In this document: positions 24,491 through 33,685 of the stretch, piece by piece
Position numbering within the stretch: the stretch's first letter is position 1
Layout: each line of letters opens with the position of its first letter
Assembly (NCBI RefSeq): GCF_040545335.1
Contig: NZ_JBEPLU010000002.1
Span: 744,001 to 808,000, forward strand
DNA: 64,000 bases
Reading direction: 5' to 3'
From: Phenylobacterium koreense
GTDB taxonomy: Bacteria > Pseudomonadota > Alphaproteobacteria > Caulobacterales > Caulobacteraceae
Position numbers and translations under genes: made by a program
Notes under the pieces: generated by a model
What the model was told of the DNA's origin: nothing
The model's database searches: none
The model's input: only the letters and a program-made list of their open reading frames with translations

Positions 24491-25782
24491 CGGGTTGGGA
24501 CTTGCGCCTTGGCGAAGCCGGACCAGCAGTCGTCGTAGTCGAGCTGGGCCAGCGGAGTTTCAGTGGCGAAACGCGTCGGGAAGATCGCCCAGCGACTCTC
24601 GAACATGAAGGCCATGGTGTTGTCGATCTTGTGGGGCGCCAGCTCGACGGCCACCGCGTTTTCATAGCTCTCCCGGTCGGGACCGTGGCCGCTCATGCAG
24701 TTGTGCAGCGAAGCGCCGCCAGGCGCGAACCCGCCGGCCTTCGCATCATAGGCCCCGTGAACGAGGCCCATGAACTCGCTCATCACGTTGCGATGGAACC
24801 ACGGCGGGCGGAAGGTGTGTTCGGCCACCATCCAGCGCGGCGGGAAGATCACGAAGTCGCAGTTGGCGGTGCCGGCGGTCTCCGACGGCGAGGTGAGGAC
24901 GGTGAAGATCGACGGATCCGGATGGTCGTAGGACACAGTGTTGATCGTATTGAACCGCGCCAGGTCGTACTTGTAGGGCGCGAGCGTGCCGTGCCAGGCG
25001 ACGACGTCCAGCGGGCTGTGGTCGAGAGTGGTCGTCCAGAGGCCGCCGCAGAATTTTTGCACCACCTCGGTGGGCTCGTCACGATCCTCGAACCAGGCGA
25101 CCGGGAACTGAAAATCGCGAGCATTGGCCAAGCCGTTAGCGCCGATCGGGCCGAGTTCCGGCAGGCGGAACGGCGCGCCATAGTTCTCGCAGACATAGCC
25201 GCGCGCGGCCATGTCGATCAGCTCGACGCAGAAGCGGACGCCCCGCGGAACGACGGCGATTTCGCCGGGGCGAACGTCCAGGCGACCAAGCTCGGAGGCG
25301 ATCAGCAGCGCCCCTTCCTGCGGCATGATCAGCAGTTCGCCGTCGGCGTCGAGGAAGACGCGGTTTTCCATCGACCGGGTCGCCGCATAGAGGTGGATGG
25401 CGATCCCTGCCTGCGTCGACACATTGCCATTGCCGGCGTAGGTGACGAGACCGTCGATGAAGTCGATGGCCTCCGTCGGGATCGGCAGCGGGTCCCAGCG
25501 CAGACGGTTAGGCGTGGGCGGAACCTCGTTGAAGGGACCAGAACGGACGAGGCTGGCGCCGGCGTAGGGTCGGAACGGCGAATGGCTCGCGGTCGGCCGC
25601 AGCCGATAGAGCCACGAGCGCCGGTTCTCGTGACGCGGCGCGGTGAAGGCCGAGCCGGAAAGCTGCTCGGCGAAAAGGCCGAAAGGCGCCCGTTGGGGCG
25701 AGTTCTGGCCGGTCGGCAAAGCGCCGGAAACCGCTTCCGTCTCGAAGCTGCTTCCGAAGCCAGACATGTAGTTCAGCGGCAT
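24487..25782 (-). CDS. hmgA: Homogentisate 1,2-dioxygenase
   Basis: Non-haem iron enzyme that opens the ring of homogentisate to maleylacetoacetate. The 431-residue protein begins [17 protein letters not shown]. Iron-ligand segments are visible in [17 protein letters not shown] with a following His-Gly, and [12 protein letters not shown] matches the family. The start at 25782 is chosen because GGAGAAG lies just upstream; a GTG four codons earlier would include that RBS in the protein. It is preceded by a 133-base spacer with two palindromes after hpd and overlaps fahA. Confidence 0.95.
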   Translation of the reverse strand: MPLNYMSGFGSSFETEAVSGALPTGQNSPQRAPFGLFAEQLSGSAFTAPRHENRRSWLYRLRPTASHSPFRPYAGASLVRSGPFNEVPPTPNRLRWDPLPIPTEAIDFIDGLVTYAGNGNVSTQAGIAIHLYAATRSMENRVFLDADGELLIMPQEGALLIASELGRLDVRPGEIAVVPRGVRFCVELIDMAARGYVCENYGAPFRLPELGPIGANGLANARDFQFPVAWFEDRDEPTEVVQKFCGGLWTTTLDHSPLDVVAWHGTLAPYKYDLARFNTINTVSYDHPDPSIFTVLTSPSETAGTANCDFVIFPPRWMVAEHTFRPPWFHRNVMSEFMGLVHGAYDAKAGGFAPGGASLHNCMSGHGPDRESYENAVAVELAPHKIDNTMAFMFESRWAIFPTRFATETPLAQLDYDDCWSGFAKAQVPTR

Positions 25783-25915
25783 GGTCTTCTCCACGGCCGT
25801 CCCCTTCCGTCACGCATCCTGCGCGCCCTCCCCCCGAAGGGGGAGGATCCAAAGTCATAGGATGCTCCCCCGCCAGGGGAGCTGTCAGCCACAAGGCCGA
25901 CCGAGGCGCGGGCCT
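25783..25915. repeat. Two C/G-run palindromes between hpd and hmgA
   Basis: The spacer contains CCTCCCCC...GGGGGAGG (25827-25846) and GCTCCCC...GGGGAGC (25864-25882). Such short CTCCC/GGGAG palindromes occur as intergenic repeats in related genomes and could reduce read-through from hpd into hmgA. No T-tract is present. Confidence 0.45.
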
Positions 25916-26989
25916 CTACTCCGCCGCATCCACCTTGATGACGCCGCGGCGGATCTGGTCGAGTTCGATAGACTCGAAGAGGGCCTGGAAGTTGCCGTTG
26001 CCGAAGCCCTCGTTGCCCTTGCGCTGGATGATCTCGAAGAAGATCGGACCGAACAGGTTCTCCGTGAAGATCTGCAGCAGCAGCCCCTCTTCACCGACAT
26101 TGCCGTCGATGAGGATACGGTTCTTCTTCAGCCTTTCCAGATCCTCGCCGTGGCCGGGGACGCGCTTGTCGACCAGCTCGTAATAGGTCTCGATGGTGTC
26201 CTGGAGCTTCACGCCCCGGGCGCGCAGGCGCTCGACCGTGTCGTAGATGTTGTCCGTGGTCAGGGCCAGATGCTGGATGCCCTCGCCGTTGTACTCGCGG
26301 ATGAACTCTTCGATCTGGGACTTGTCGTCCTGGCTCTCGTTCAGCGGGATACGGATGGCCTTGTCGGGCGCGATCATCGCCTGGCTGAACAGGCCGGTCG
26401 CCTGGCCCTTGATGTCGAAGTACTTCTGCTCCTCGAAACCGAAGATCTGATTGTAGAAGGTCGACCAGGTCCGCATCTCGCCACGGCGGACGTTGTGGGT
26501 CAGGTGGTCGAGGAGATCCAGACCCATATTGTTGGCGGCCTCGGCCTCGGCCGCGCCGGGAATCTGATCCCAGGCGTCGTAGATCGTGCCTTTGTCGCCG
26601 TAGCGATCGACCAGGTAGAGCAGGCTGCCGCCGATGCCTTCGAGGACATAGGCGTCCGGGAAAGCGCTTTGCATCGCGTCGGCGGCTTGAGCCCCCCGCG
26701 AGATCGCCAGTTCGTAGGCCGCCTTGGCGTCCGCGACGCGGAAGGCCATGCCATTGGCGGACGGACCGTGCGCCCGGCGGAAGTCGGCCGCCTGGCCAGA
26801 GTTGTCCTGATTGACCAGCAGGTTGGTGCGGCCCTGTTTGTAGCGGACGATGTCCTTGGTCGGGTGCTTGGCGTAGGCGGTGAAGCCGAGCTGTTCGATC
26901 AGCCCCTTCATGCCCGCCGGATCAGGGCTGGTGAACTCGACGAATTCGAAACCGTCGAGGCCGATGGGGTTTTCCGGGGTCACGGTCAT
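25916..26989 (-). CDS. hpd: 4-hydroxyphenylpyruvate dioxygenase
   Basis: Iron-dependent enzyme that converts 4-hydroxyphenylpyruvate to homogentisate. The 357-residue protein has two VOC-type halves. Metal-ligand segments are the second His of LDHLTHNV, the His of IQHLAL and the Glu of FGPIFFEIIQRKG, as in the family. It lies two bases after the aminotransferase stop and is clearly in the same operon, with hmgA and fahA downstream. Cytoplasmic. Confidence 0.96.
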   Translation of the reverse strand: MTVTPENPIGLDGFEFVEFTSPDPAGMKGLIEQLGFTAYAKHPTKDIVRYKQGRTNLLVNQDNSGQAADFRRAHGPSANGMAFRVADAKAAYELAISRGAQAADAMQSAFPDAYVLEGIGGSLLYLVDRYGDKGTIYDAWDQIPGAAEAEAANNMGLDLLDHLTHNVRRGEMRTWSTFYNQIFGFEEQKYFDIKGQATGLFSQAMIAPDKAIRIPLNESQDDKSQIEEFIREYNGEGIQHLALTTDNIYDTVERLRARGVKLQDTIETYYELVDKRVPGHGEDLERLKKNRILIDGNVGEEGLLLQIFTENLFGPIFFEIIQRKGNEGFGNGNFQALFESIELDQIRRGVIKVDAAE

Positions 26990-26991
26990 GG

Positions 26992-28188
26992 TCAGGCGTC
27001 TCCCTGCAGGCAGGCGGCAAGCGCCTGCACGAATGGTTCGACAGTCGCCGTTGTCAGGCCGGCGAGATTGATGCGGCCGGAACCGGCCATGTAGATCGCG
27101 TGGTCGCGGCGCATGGCCTCGACCTGGCTCGGAGCAAGCGGCAACAGCGAGAAGAGGCCGCGCTGGTCCCGCAGCGGCTCCAGACGAGGGTCGGCGTCGG
27201 CCAGGGCGTGACGCACCTGGTTGATACGCTCGCGCATGGTGTCCAGTTCAGTGCGCCACTGGGCCGACAGCGCCGCGTCCTCGAGGATCACCCGGACCGC
27301 AGCGGCGCCGTGATCCGGCGGCATGGACCAGGCGCAGCGGGCAAGTTGGAGGATGTTGGAGCGGACAATCTCTTCTTCGCCACGGGCGCGGACGAACAAC
27401 GCGCCGGTGCGCTCACGATAGAGCCCGAAGTTCTTGTCGCAGGAATAGGCCACGAGCACCCGGTCGCAGGCATCCATCACCGTGCGGAGGCCCGCAGCGT
27501 CGGCGTCGAGGCCATCGCCCAGCCCCTGATAGGCCAGGTCCACGAGCGGAACCGCGCCGCGGGCAGCGAGAAGCGCGGCGACTTCGCGCCATTGCTGGAT
27601 GGAGAGGTCCGCGCCCGTCGGGTTGTGGCAGGCGCCGTGAAGCAGCACGACGTCATCGGCCCCGACGGCCGAAAGCGCCGCCATCATTTCATCGAAGCAG
27701 ACCCGCTGGGTCGCCACGTCGAAATAGCCGAACGTCTCCACCGCGAGGCCGGCCGTTCGGAAGATCGGCGCATGGATCGGCCAGGAGGGCGTGCCCATCC
27801 AGATGCGCGCGCCAGGCGTGCTGGCGTTGACGAGTTCGGCCGCGAGCCGCAAAGCCCCCGTGCCGCCGGGAGTCTGGAGGGCGATGAGGCCGTCCCCCTT
27901 CCCCTCGCCGAACACCACCGGTGTCATCAGTTCAAGGAAGCCGAGGTCGCCCTCGGGGCCCAGATAGGCCTTGGTCGGCTGGGTTTCGAGCAGAACGCGC
28001 TCAGCGCCTTTGATAGCTGCGAACACCGGCGTATCGCCGGCGTCATTGCGATAGACACCGACGCCGAGATCGATCTTCTGAGGCCTGGGATCGTTCTTGT
28101 AGAGCGCAATCAGCGAGAGCAACGGATCCGGCGCCTGAGGTTTCAGCCCCGCAAACAGCGAGCGAGCGGGAGCTATGACGTCGGACAT
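26992..28188 (-). CDS. Aromatic amino acid aminotransferase
   Basis: A 398-residue class-I PLP aminotransferase of the AspC/TyrB group. Visible motifs are IDLGVGVYRNDAG near the N-terminus, HNPTGADLS in the middle, and the PLP-lysine segment SCDKNFGLYRERTGAL. The family interconverts aromatic amino acids or aspartate with 2-oxo acids. Its place as first gene before hpd-hmgA-fahA indicates tyrosine to 4-hydroxyphenylpyruvate. It is divergent from an Lrp/AsnC regulator that probably controls the operon. Confidence 0.92.
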   Translation of the reverse strand: MSDVIAPARSLFAGLKPQAPDPLLSLIALYKNDPRPQKIDLGVGVYRNDAGDTPVFAAIKGAERVLLETQPTKAYLGPEGDLGFLELMTPVVFGEGKGDGLIALQTPGGTGALRLAAELVNASTPGARIWMGTPSWPIHAPIFRTAGLAVETFGYFDVATQRVCFDEMMAALSAVGADDVVLLHGACHNPTGADLSIQQWREVAALLAARGAVPLVDLAYQGLGDGLDADAAGLRTVMDACDRVLVAYSCDKNFGLYRERTGALFVRARGEEEIVRSNILQLARCAWSMPPDHGAAAVRVILEDAALSAQWRTELDTMRERINQVRHALADADPRLEPLRDQRGLFSLLPLAPSQVEAMRRDHAIYMAGSGRINLAGLTTATVEPFVQALAACLQGDA

Positions 28189-28302
28189 GTGCGCCTCCTT
28201 CTTCCAGACGAAGAAAGTTACGCGTCAGGCGCGATGAATGGCTTTCAATCACGCGAGCATTTGCAGATCATATGGCGAAACGTTTCACTAAGACGCCAGT
28301 TC

Positions 28303-28773
28303 ATGAAAGACGACCTTCACCTCGATGAAATCGATCGCAAGCTGCTGCGGGCGCTTCAGCACGACGCCTCTCAGAGTCACGCCGCCCTTGCGGAAAGGGT
28401 AGGCGCCTCCCCCGCATCCTGCTGGCGGCGCATCAAGGCGCTGGAAGCGGCCGGGGTGCTGAGGGAGAACGTCCGACTGGTCGATGCGGAGAAGGTCGGG
28501 CGCGGGGTCAACGTAATGTGCCAGCTTCGCATGAAGTCCCACGCCACAGCCCAGCGGCAGGAGTTCGAGGCCTTCCTTCGCGGTCGGCCGGAGATCATGG
28601 AATGCCATTCGATGTCCGGCGAATGGGACTACCTGATGCGCGTTGTCGTGGCCGACGTCACTGGCTATGAGCGCTTCCTGATGGGCACGCTCCTGAACCA
28701 TCCGAATGTCGCCAACGCCGCGTCTCACTTCGCCCTGAACCAGGTGAAGTACACGACGGCCATGCCGGTTTAG
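28303..28773 (+). CDS. Lrp/AsnC-family regulator
   Basis: A 156-residue regulator with an N-terminal helix-turn-helix (LDEIDRKLLRALQHDA, SPASCWRRIKALEAAGVL) and a C-terminal ligand-binding RAM domain (GEWDYLMRVVVADVTGYERF). The start at 28303 gives the usual length; the frame runs on upstream inside the aminotransferase gene but is not coding there. It is divergent from the tyrosine-catabolic operon with a 114-base shared promoter region, and control of that operon in response to an amino acid is the likely job (inferred). Confidence 0.9.
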   Translation: MKDDLHLDEIDRKLLRALQHDASQSHAALAERVGASPASCWRRIKALEAAGVLRENVRLVDAEKVGRGVNVMCQLRMKSHATAQRQEFEAFLRGRPEIMECHSMSGEWDYLMRVVVADVTGYERFLMGTLLNHPNVANAASHFALNQVKYTTAMPV

Positions 28774-28817
28774 GTCCAGCTCGGATCGAACCTCGCTGGG
28801 CCGCGCCCTTGTGCGCG

Positions 28818-29258
28818 CTAGTTCACGCTCAACAACTCGATCCTGAACTCGAGGATCGAGTTGGGCGGGATCGCATCCTTGCCAGCTTCGCCATAGGCAT
28901 ATTCCGGCGGCAGATAGACGATCCACTCGTCGCCGGGCCGCATCAGTTGAAGCGCAGTCACCCAGCCCGGGATCAGCCTCTCCAGCGGAAAGCTGACAGC
29001 GCCCTCCGGATCGTTCTTGGATGAATCGAATATCCGGCCATCGAGGAACTTGCCCTCGTAGCGAACCCTGATCGTCGAGGATCTCTGTGGATGGGCGCCG
29101 TCCGACGGCCCGGATTTCAGCACCTTGTACTGTATGCCCGGGATCGTATTGACCCCGGGCGCGCGAGCGTTCTGTGCAAGGAATTGCGCGTTGGCGTCCT
29201 GAGCCAGGCACGGACCGGCCAAGGCCAAGGCGCCGAGAACACCGACAAGAATTCGCAT
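28818..29258 (-). CDS. FKBP-type peptidyl-prolyl isomerase, exported
   Basis: A 146-residue protein with an N-terminal signal peptide (MRILVGVLGALALAGPCLAQ) and a C-terminal FKBP domain. FKBP motifs include VRYEGKFLDGRIFDSS, LERLIPGWVTALQLMRPGDEW and YLPPEYAYGEAG..IPPNSILEF, matching the active-site and rim residues. It should speed proline isomerisation in the periplasm. It follows the M1 peptidase by 11 bases and is probably co-transcribed with it. Confidence 0.92.
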   Translation of the reverse strand: MRILVGVLGALALAGPCLAQDANAQFLAQNARAPGVNTIPGIQYKVLKSGPSDGAHPQRSSTIRVRYEGKFLDGRIFDSSKNDPEGAVSFPLERLIPGWVTALQLMRPGDEWIVYLPPEYAYGEAGKDAIPPNSILEFRIELLSVN

Positions 29259-29269
29259 GGGCGGTCCCC

Positions 29270-31156
29270 TCAAGCGGCCGGGGCGTTGATCATGCGCTGC
29301 AGCCCCGCAGCGACGGTTGGGTGGTACGTCGACTTGGCCTTCTCGAAGATGCGCCGCGCGATCGGTTGCCCCCAGGACCGGTCCTTCATCAGCCCGGCGT
29401 AGAGCGGCCGGATGAACAGCCCACGGCCAACGCTCGACAGGAACTCGTCCAGCGACGCGATCGCCGGCTCGTACCTGTTGGCGATCGCAAGCTCCAGCCA
29501 GGCGGACCGAACATAGCTGTTGGTCGACACGGAAAGCCCGAAAGTCGCATCGAGATCGTCGAGCTGGGCCTTCGATAGCTGCCGCGGCAGGCCGTTGAGG
29601 AACCGCAGCCATTCGTGGGTGGTCCAGGCGCTCGCCGTCACCGAACTCGCCGGCGCCCCGCCCACGAAGCTCTGAATCTGCTCGTCGACCCGCGCCAGAG
29701 CCTCCGACTTCAGATGCACCGCATTTTCAGGAAGGCCAGCGCCATAGGCCCAACGGTCGAGCTGGAGTTGGGCCTCCAGCGCCTTGTCGCCCTTGATCAG
29801 GTTGGCTCGCAGGTCCGCCAAGAACCCGGCGGTCGTCTGGGGCTGGAAGGCATGGCGATCGAAATAGGAGCGCAGATAGGCGTCCCAACGCTCACGCCCC
29901 ACCGTCGTCTCGATGGTCCTCAGGAAGGTCGCGCCCTTGAAGTAGGCCAGTTGCCCGCCGACGTCGCCATGCAGCTTCGTCCGTTCGGCCTTCGGACCGC
30001 CGGCGGCCTTGATATCGGCCTGCATGCCGTCCCAGTCGAGGTCCGCCTCCATCTTTGAACGCGCCGGCCCATAGAGGGCCTCCATGATGCGGTTCTCGAA
30101 ATAGGTGGTGAAGCCTTCGTTCAGCCAGCTATCCGGCCAAGTCGCGTTGGTCACGAGATTGCCCGACCAGCTATGCGCCAGTTCGTGAGCGACAAGGCCG
30201 ACATTGGCGCGATCGCCCGTGATGAAAGTCGGCGTCAGGAAGGTAAGGGTCGGATTTTCCATTCCGCCAAACGGAAAGGACGGCGGGAGAACCAGCACGT
30301 CATATCGGCCCCACCGATAGGGGCCGTAGAGAGCCTCTGCAGTCGTCACCATCTTCTCGGTGTCCACGAGTTCGCTGGCGGCGCGATCCATCATGGAAGG
30401 CTCGGTATAGACGCCCGTGCGCGGGCCGAGCGCCCTGAACTCCAGGTCACCCACCGCAAGCGCGATGAGGTACGGCGGAACGGAGTGATCCATCCGAAAC
30501 CGATAGGCCTTGCGACCGTCTGCAGTAGGCTCCCCTTCCGGCGTAAGCTTCTCGCCGCTCATCACCGCCACGAGATCGCTCGGCACGACGATACGCGCCG
30601 CCCAGGTCTGACGAATGCCAGGACTGTCCTGGGTGGGGATCCAGCTACGGTTGTTGATGTCCTGCCCTTGGCTGAAGAGATACGGCTTGCGCTTGCCGTC
30701 AGTCAGCGAGGGTTCGAGCCATTGCAGCGCACGCGCTCCCGGCGCGGTCCGATAATGGACGATGATCCGGTTCGCGCCCCTCAGCTCGACTGTCAGCGGC
30801 GCACCGAGTTCTTCGTTGTTCGAACCCAGGCGCCAGGGGAGATCCTTCCCCTCGCCGTCCGTGACCTTGATAATGTTGAGGTCGAGTGTGTCGAGCACGA
30901 TCGCCTTGGCGTCTTTGGCCGCCAGAACATCCATCACTGCAACGCCCTGCATCGTCTTGGTGGCGAAATCGACGGCGAGATCCAGGTCCACATGCGTGAC
31001 GCGGGCGACCTGCGGTTGCGCGTAGGTCTTCACGTCCCGAGCTTCCGGGGTCGTGAGGATGGGCGCCACTTCGCCGGGGGCCGCGATCGCTACACTGGTG
31101 AAAGGCGTAATCGACAAGGCCGTCGCCAGGACGACGGACCGAAATGACATGCGCAT
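29270..31156 (-). CDS. M1-family metallopeptidase (leukotriene A4 hydrolase-like), exported
   Basis: A 628-residue zinc aminopeptidase. A signal peptide ends near residue 26. The exopeptidase motif GGMEN (297-301) and the zinc site HELAH (324-328) with the third ligand Glu347 in NEGFTTYFE are complete. A C-terminal helical domain of the leukotriene-A4-hydrolase type follows. It likely trims peptides in the periplasm. It starts a two-gene unit with the FKBP isomerase and is divergent from the DUF2239 gene. Confidence 0.94.
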   Translation of the reverse strand: MRMSFRSVVLATALSITPFTSVAIAAPGEVAPILTTPEARDVKTYAQPQVARVTHVDLDLAVDFATKTMQGVAVMDVLAAKDAKAIVLDTLDLNIIKVTDGEGKDLPWRLGSNNEELGAPLTVELRGANRIIVHYRTAPGARALQWLEPSLTDGKRKPYLFSQGQDINNRSWIPTQDSPGIRQTWAARIVVPSDLVAVMSGEKLTPEGEPTADGRKAYRFRMDHSVPPYLIALAVGDLEFRALGPRTGVYTEPSMMDRAASELVDTEKMVTTAEALYGPYRWGRYDVLVLPPSFPFGGMENPTLTFLTPTFITGDRANVGLVAHELAHSWSGNLVTNATWPDSWLNEGFTTYFENRIMEALYGPARSKMEADLDWDGMQADIKAAGGPKAERTKLHGDVGGQLAYFKGATFLRTIETTVGRERWDAYLRSYFDRHAFQPQTTAGFLADLRANLIKGDKALEAQLQLDRWAYGAGLPENAVHLKSEALARVDEQIQSFVGGAPASSVTASAWTTHEWLRFLNGLPRQLSKAQLDDLDATFGLSVSTNSYVRSAWLELAIANRYEPAIASLDEFLSSVGRGLFIRPLYAGLMKDRSWGQPIARRIFEKAKSTYHPTVAAGLQRMINAPAA

Positions 31157-31325
31157 ACGTCAAGGTTCTCGAATGTGGGCGCGCGTCACCGGACGCGGCA
31201 TAGACGCATCCTAGCGTCACTTTGAGGCATGTCTTGCCTTTGTGACGTCGATTTCGTCGCAGACCTCGGCATTCCAATTCAACACATGGCCGATCAGCCG
31301 TCAGATCTGGTGTATTAGACGCTCC

Positions 31326-31898
31326 ATGGAGAACAGCTTCACCGCATTCGCCGGCGCCCGACAGATCGCCCACGGCGCACTTGCGGAAGTAACCGCCGCC
31401 GCGGCCGCGAACTACCTGGCTGGCGCCTCGCACCTGCTGATCTTCGACGACGCCACAGGCAAGCTCGTCGACCTTGATCTGCGGCAAGGGAGAGACGCCC
31501 TTGCCGAGCCGCACCGCTCATCTCCCGCGCCGCGGGGGCGACCAAAGCTGGGCGTCACGGCTCGTGAAGTCACGCTGCTCCCAAGCCACTGGGAATGGCT
31601 TGCCAGGCAGCAGGGCGGCGCGTCCGCCGCATTGCGACGCCTGGTCGATCAGGCGCGCCGCGCCGCGCCGAACCAGATCGAGACCGTTCGCGATCGCCTG
31701 TATCGCGTCATGCTGGCGCTGGCAGGTGATCACGCCGGCTACGAAGAGGCGAACAGGGCGCTGTTTTCTGGCGACCTGGACGCCCTCAGGCAGATAATCG
31801 GCGGCTGGCCCGAGGACATCTGCGCCTACCTGATGGGAAGCATCGAGCAGCTTCGCGCGCTCTCGCACTCCAGGCCCGCAGGTGCAGCCGACGATTAA
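31326..31898 (+). CDS. DUF2239-family protein
   Basis: A 190-residue protein that I recognise as DUF2239, a family of unknown function found in proteobacteria. Visible features are MENSFTAFAGARQIAHG at the N-terminus, PRGRPKLGVTAREVTLLPSHW in the middle and a helical C-terminus with GWPEDICAYL. The segment with VTLLPSHWEWLA resembles a ribbon or HTH-like region, so nucleic-acid binding is possible but unproven. The start at 31326 is the first ATG at the conserved N-terminus. It is divergent from the M1 peptidase. Confidence 0.8.
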   Translation: MENSFTAFAGARQIAHGALAEVTAAAAANYLAGASHLLIFDDATGKLVDLDLRQGRDALAEPHRSSPAPRGRPKLGVTAREVTLLPSHWEWLARQQGGASAALRRLVDQARRAAPNQIETVRDRLYRVMLALAGDHAGYEEANRALFSGDLDALRQIIGGWPEDICAYLMGSIEQLRALSHSRPAGAADD

Positions 31899-32081
31899 GG
31901 CACAGCCATCCGACCTATGACTTGGCCCGCGCGTCGCTTGCAAAGCTCCAGCCCAGAACGCCAGCGCCGCAGAGATCGGCTTCCCTGATCTTCCACGGGA
32001 AGGCTTGGATCAGTCTGGTCGGAGATTGCGCCGCGCCGTGCATTAACGCTGGTTTCGTAAGCATCGGCTCATTGTCCTCTG

Positions 32082-32825
32082 ATGAGACGTCGCTATTTCG
32101 CACGCATTCGCGCGCTCGGTCAGGATCGGGTCGTGCAATTCTTGCTCATGGTGGTGATGCTCGGCGTCGTCGGCTCCTTGGCGATTCGCCTCGGTCGATC
32201 GCTCGACTGGATCTCAACGATCCTGGCTTGGGCGGCCGCTATCTTCCTTCTCGCAAGACCTCGAAAGGTTGGCCGGCCGGCCAAAAGACATTCGCGAGAG
32301 GCGCCGTGGATGTTTCCCATCGCGGTCGTCGCCGTGATGGCCGCGTGCTTCAGCGCGACATTATTCTGGTCAGATCTGCATCCGGCCCTCTCAGCGGGTC
32401 TCCAGCAGCTGGCGTCGAAAGGCGCCGAGACGGCTTCCCGACTGGCCGGGTCGACGGCCGCCCCCTCCTCAGAAGACCTCACGTTCAGCTGCCATGTCAC
32501 CGAAGTGCATGACGGCGACACCTTCCGCTGCGCTGACGGCGCCCGTGTTCGCCTGCATGCCGTGGCCGCGCGTGAGCTGGACGGGACCTGCTCGCCTGGT
32601 CACCCATGCCCGGCCGCTTCGGCAACAAGCGCGCGCGCAGCGCTCGACCACCTAGCGGGGGGCCAAACCATCCAATGCTTGAGAACCGGCAAAAGTTACG
32701 ACCGCGTAACCGCCATATGCTGGACGAGCTCTGGTCGGGAGATCAACTGCGCAATGGTTCGCTCTGGTACGACCTTGCTCTGGGACAATTTCAATCGGCA
32801 GTCAGAGATTTGCCGGGGATTCTAG
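32082..32825 (+). CDS. Membrane-anchored SNase-like (thermonuclease) protein
   Basis: A 247-residue protein with two hydrophobic N-terminal segments (about residues 20-60 and 75-95) and a C-terminal staphylococcal-nuclease-like domain. VHDGDTFRCADG and ARVRLHA fit the first calcium-binding and catalytic strands, and SYDRVTAICW matches the later Arg segment. The loop that usually reads G-I-D-A-x-E in relatives reads AVAARE here, so the Asp equivalent to SNase D40 is missing and calcium-dependent catalysis may be impaired. Base composition is slightly less GC-rich than nearby genes. Cytoplasmic side or periplasm cannot be decided. Confidence 0.75.
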   Translation: MRRRYFARIRALGQDRVVQFLLMVVMLGVVGSLAIRLGRSLDWISTILAWAAAIFLLARPRKVGRPAKRHSREAPWMFPIAVVAVMAACFSATLFWSDLHPALSAGLQQLASKGAETASRLAGSTAAPSSEDLTFSCHVTEVHDGDTFRCADGARVRLHAVAARELDGTCSPGHPCPAASATSARAALDHLAGGQTIQCLRTGKSYDRVTAICWTSSGREINCAMVRSGTTLLWDNFNRQSEICRGF

Positions 32826-33226
32826 GTGCGCGTCCCGGAATGAGTTGGTTTGATCTAGATCACCTGACAGGGCGTTTGCCATCGCAGAGCCTTACGGCGA
32901 CTGGCGACGTTAACCGCCCATTCTCAACAATAATGCGGTCTTCGTCGGCCAAGAGATCCGACCGCCACCGCGCAGCGGCAAGGGAAATACGTCGACATCC
33001 GACCGTTGCCAGGAATGTCCGGGGGCCCTGCCCCCTTCCCTCGGCCGAGATCAGGCCAGGCGGCATGGGCATGAGACCGCTTCAGGATCGCCTTTCACCC
33101 GCGCCGCGTGCGCCCTGCCGCGCCGGGCCGAAAGTCGATCGCATTCCAAAATCCCCGAAGAGCGCGCTAGCCTGTCGCTCGCGATCGCCGAGGCGAGCCC
33201 CGCCCCGGTCACCCTGGAGACCTGCA
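32826..33226. other. Gene-free stretch with one FNR-like near-match
   Basis: About 400 bases without a convincing gene. It contains TTGATCTAGATCAC (32850-32863), one base off the FNR half-site pair, but no gene begins within 150 bases of it. Open frames here show no codon bias or RBS. Confidence 0.5.
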
Positions 33227-33628
33227 TTGGACGAGGTGAAGCTGACCCACGCGCAGCGCGAGGCGCTGGTGATGCTCGCCGGCGTTCCGGAAGGCGCCGC
33301 CTTCGTGCCGACGCTCGCGCAGCGGCCGGCCTACCATGAGCTCGTCGCGCTTGGCCTGGCCCGCTCCTGCGGGCCAGGACTTGGCGGCGAAGGCTTCGCC
33401 CCCACGCCCGACGGCCGGCGGAGACACTCCATCGTCCATCCCAAGGCTTACCGTGGCTTCGCCAGGCTCTCGCCTGAACGGCGGCGGCAGGTCGCAGCCA
33501 TGGGCGGCGGCGCGGTGGCTCCGGACAAGCGAGCATTTTCAAAAGACCGGGCCTTGGCGACCCGCGCGGGGCGGCTGGGCGGGGAAACCTCGCCTAAACG
33601 CGGCCGGCCGCAGCATCGCGGCGAATGA
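33227..33628 (+). CDS. KGG-motif stress-type protein with TTG start
   Basis: A 133-residue protein starting at TTG 33227, chosen because GGAGA lies six bases upstream. The N-terminal two thirds (LTHAQREALVMLAGVP...) looks like a small winged-helix-like domain. The C-terminus carries a degenerate general-stress KGG arrangement: GFARLSPERRRQVAAMGGG followed by RALATRAGRLGGETSPKRG, similar to GsiB/YciG-type repeats. The function of such proteins is unknown; they are often stress-induced. It stands alone, convergent with the permease gene downstream. Confidence 0.65.
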   Translation: MDEVKLTHAQREALVMLAGVPEGAAFVPTLAQRPAYHELVALGLARSCGPGLGGEGFAPTPDGRRRHSIVHPKAYRGFARLSPERRRQVAAMGGGAVAPDKRAFSKDRALATRAGRLGGETSPKRGRPQHRGE

Positions 33629-33685
33629 GACCTGCTAGGTCGCAACCGATCCTGTAGCCGGGCGATCACCAGTGCGATTGCGTCC

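Noticed and set aside
31915..32064. A 49-codon minus-strand frame starting MLTKPALMHGAAQ between DUF2239 and the SNase-like gene.
   Set aside because: The ribosome site is weak and distant, no family is recognised, and it overlaps the promoter area of the SNase-like gene. Not strong enough to list as a gene.
32850..32863. TTGATCTAGATCAC as an FNR box.
   Set aside because: It matches nine of ten bases but no gene starts at a suitable distance on either strand; it may be chance.
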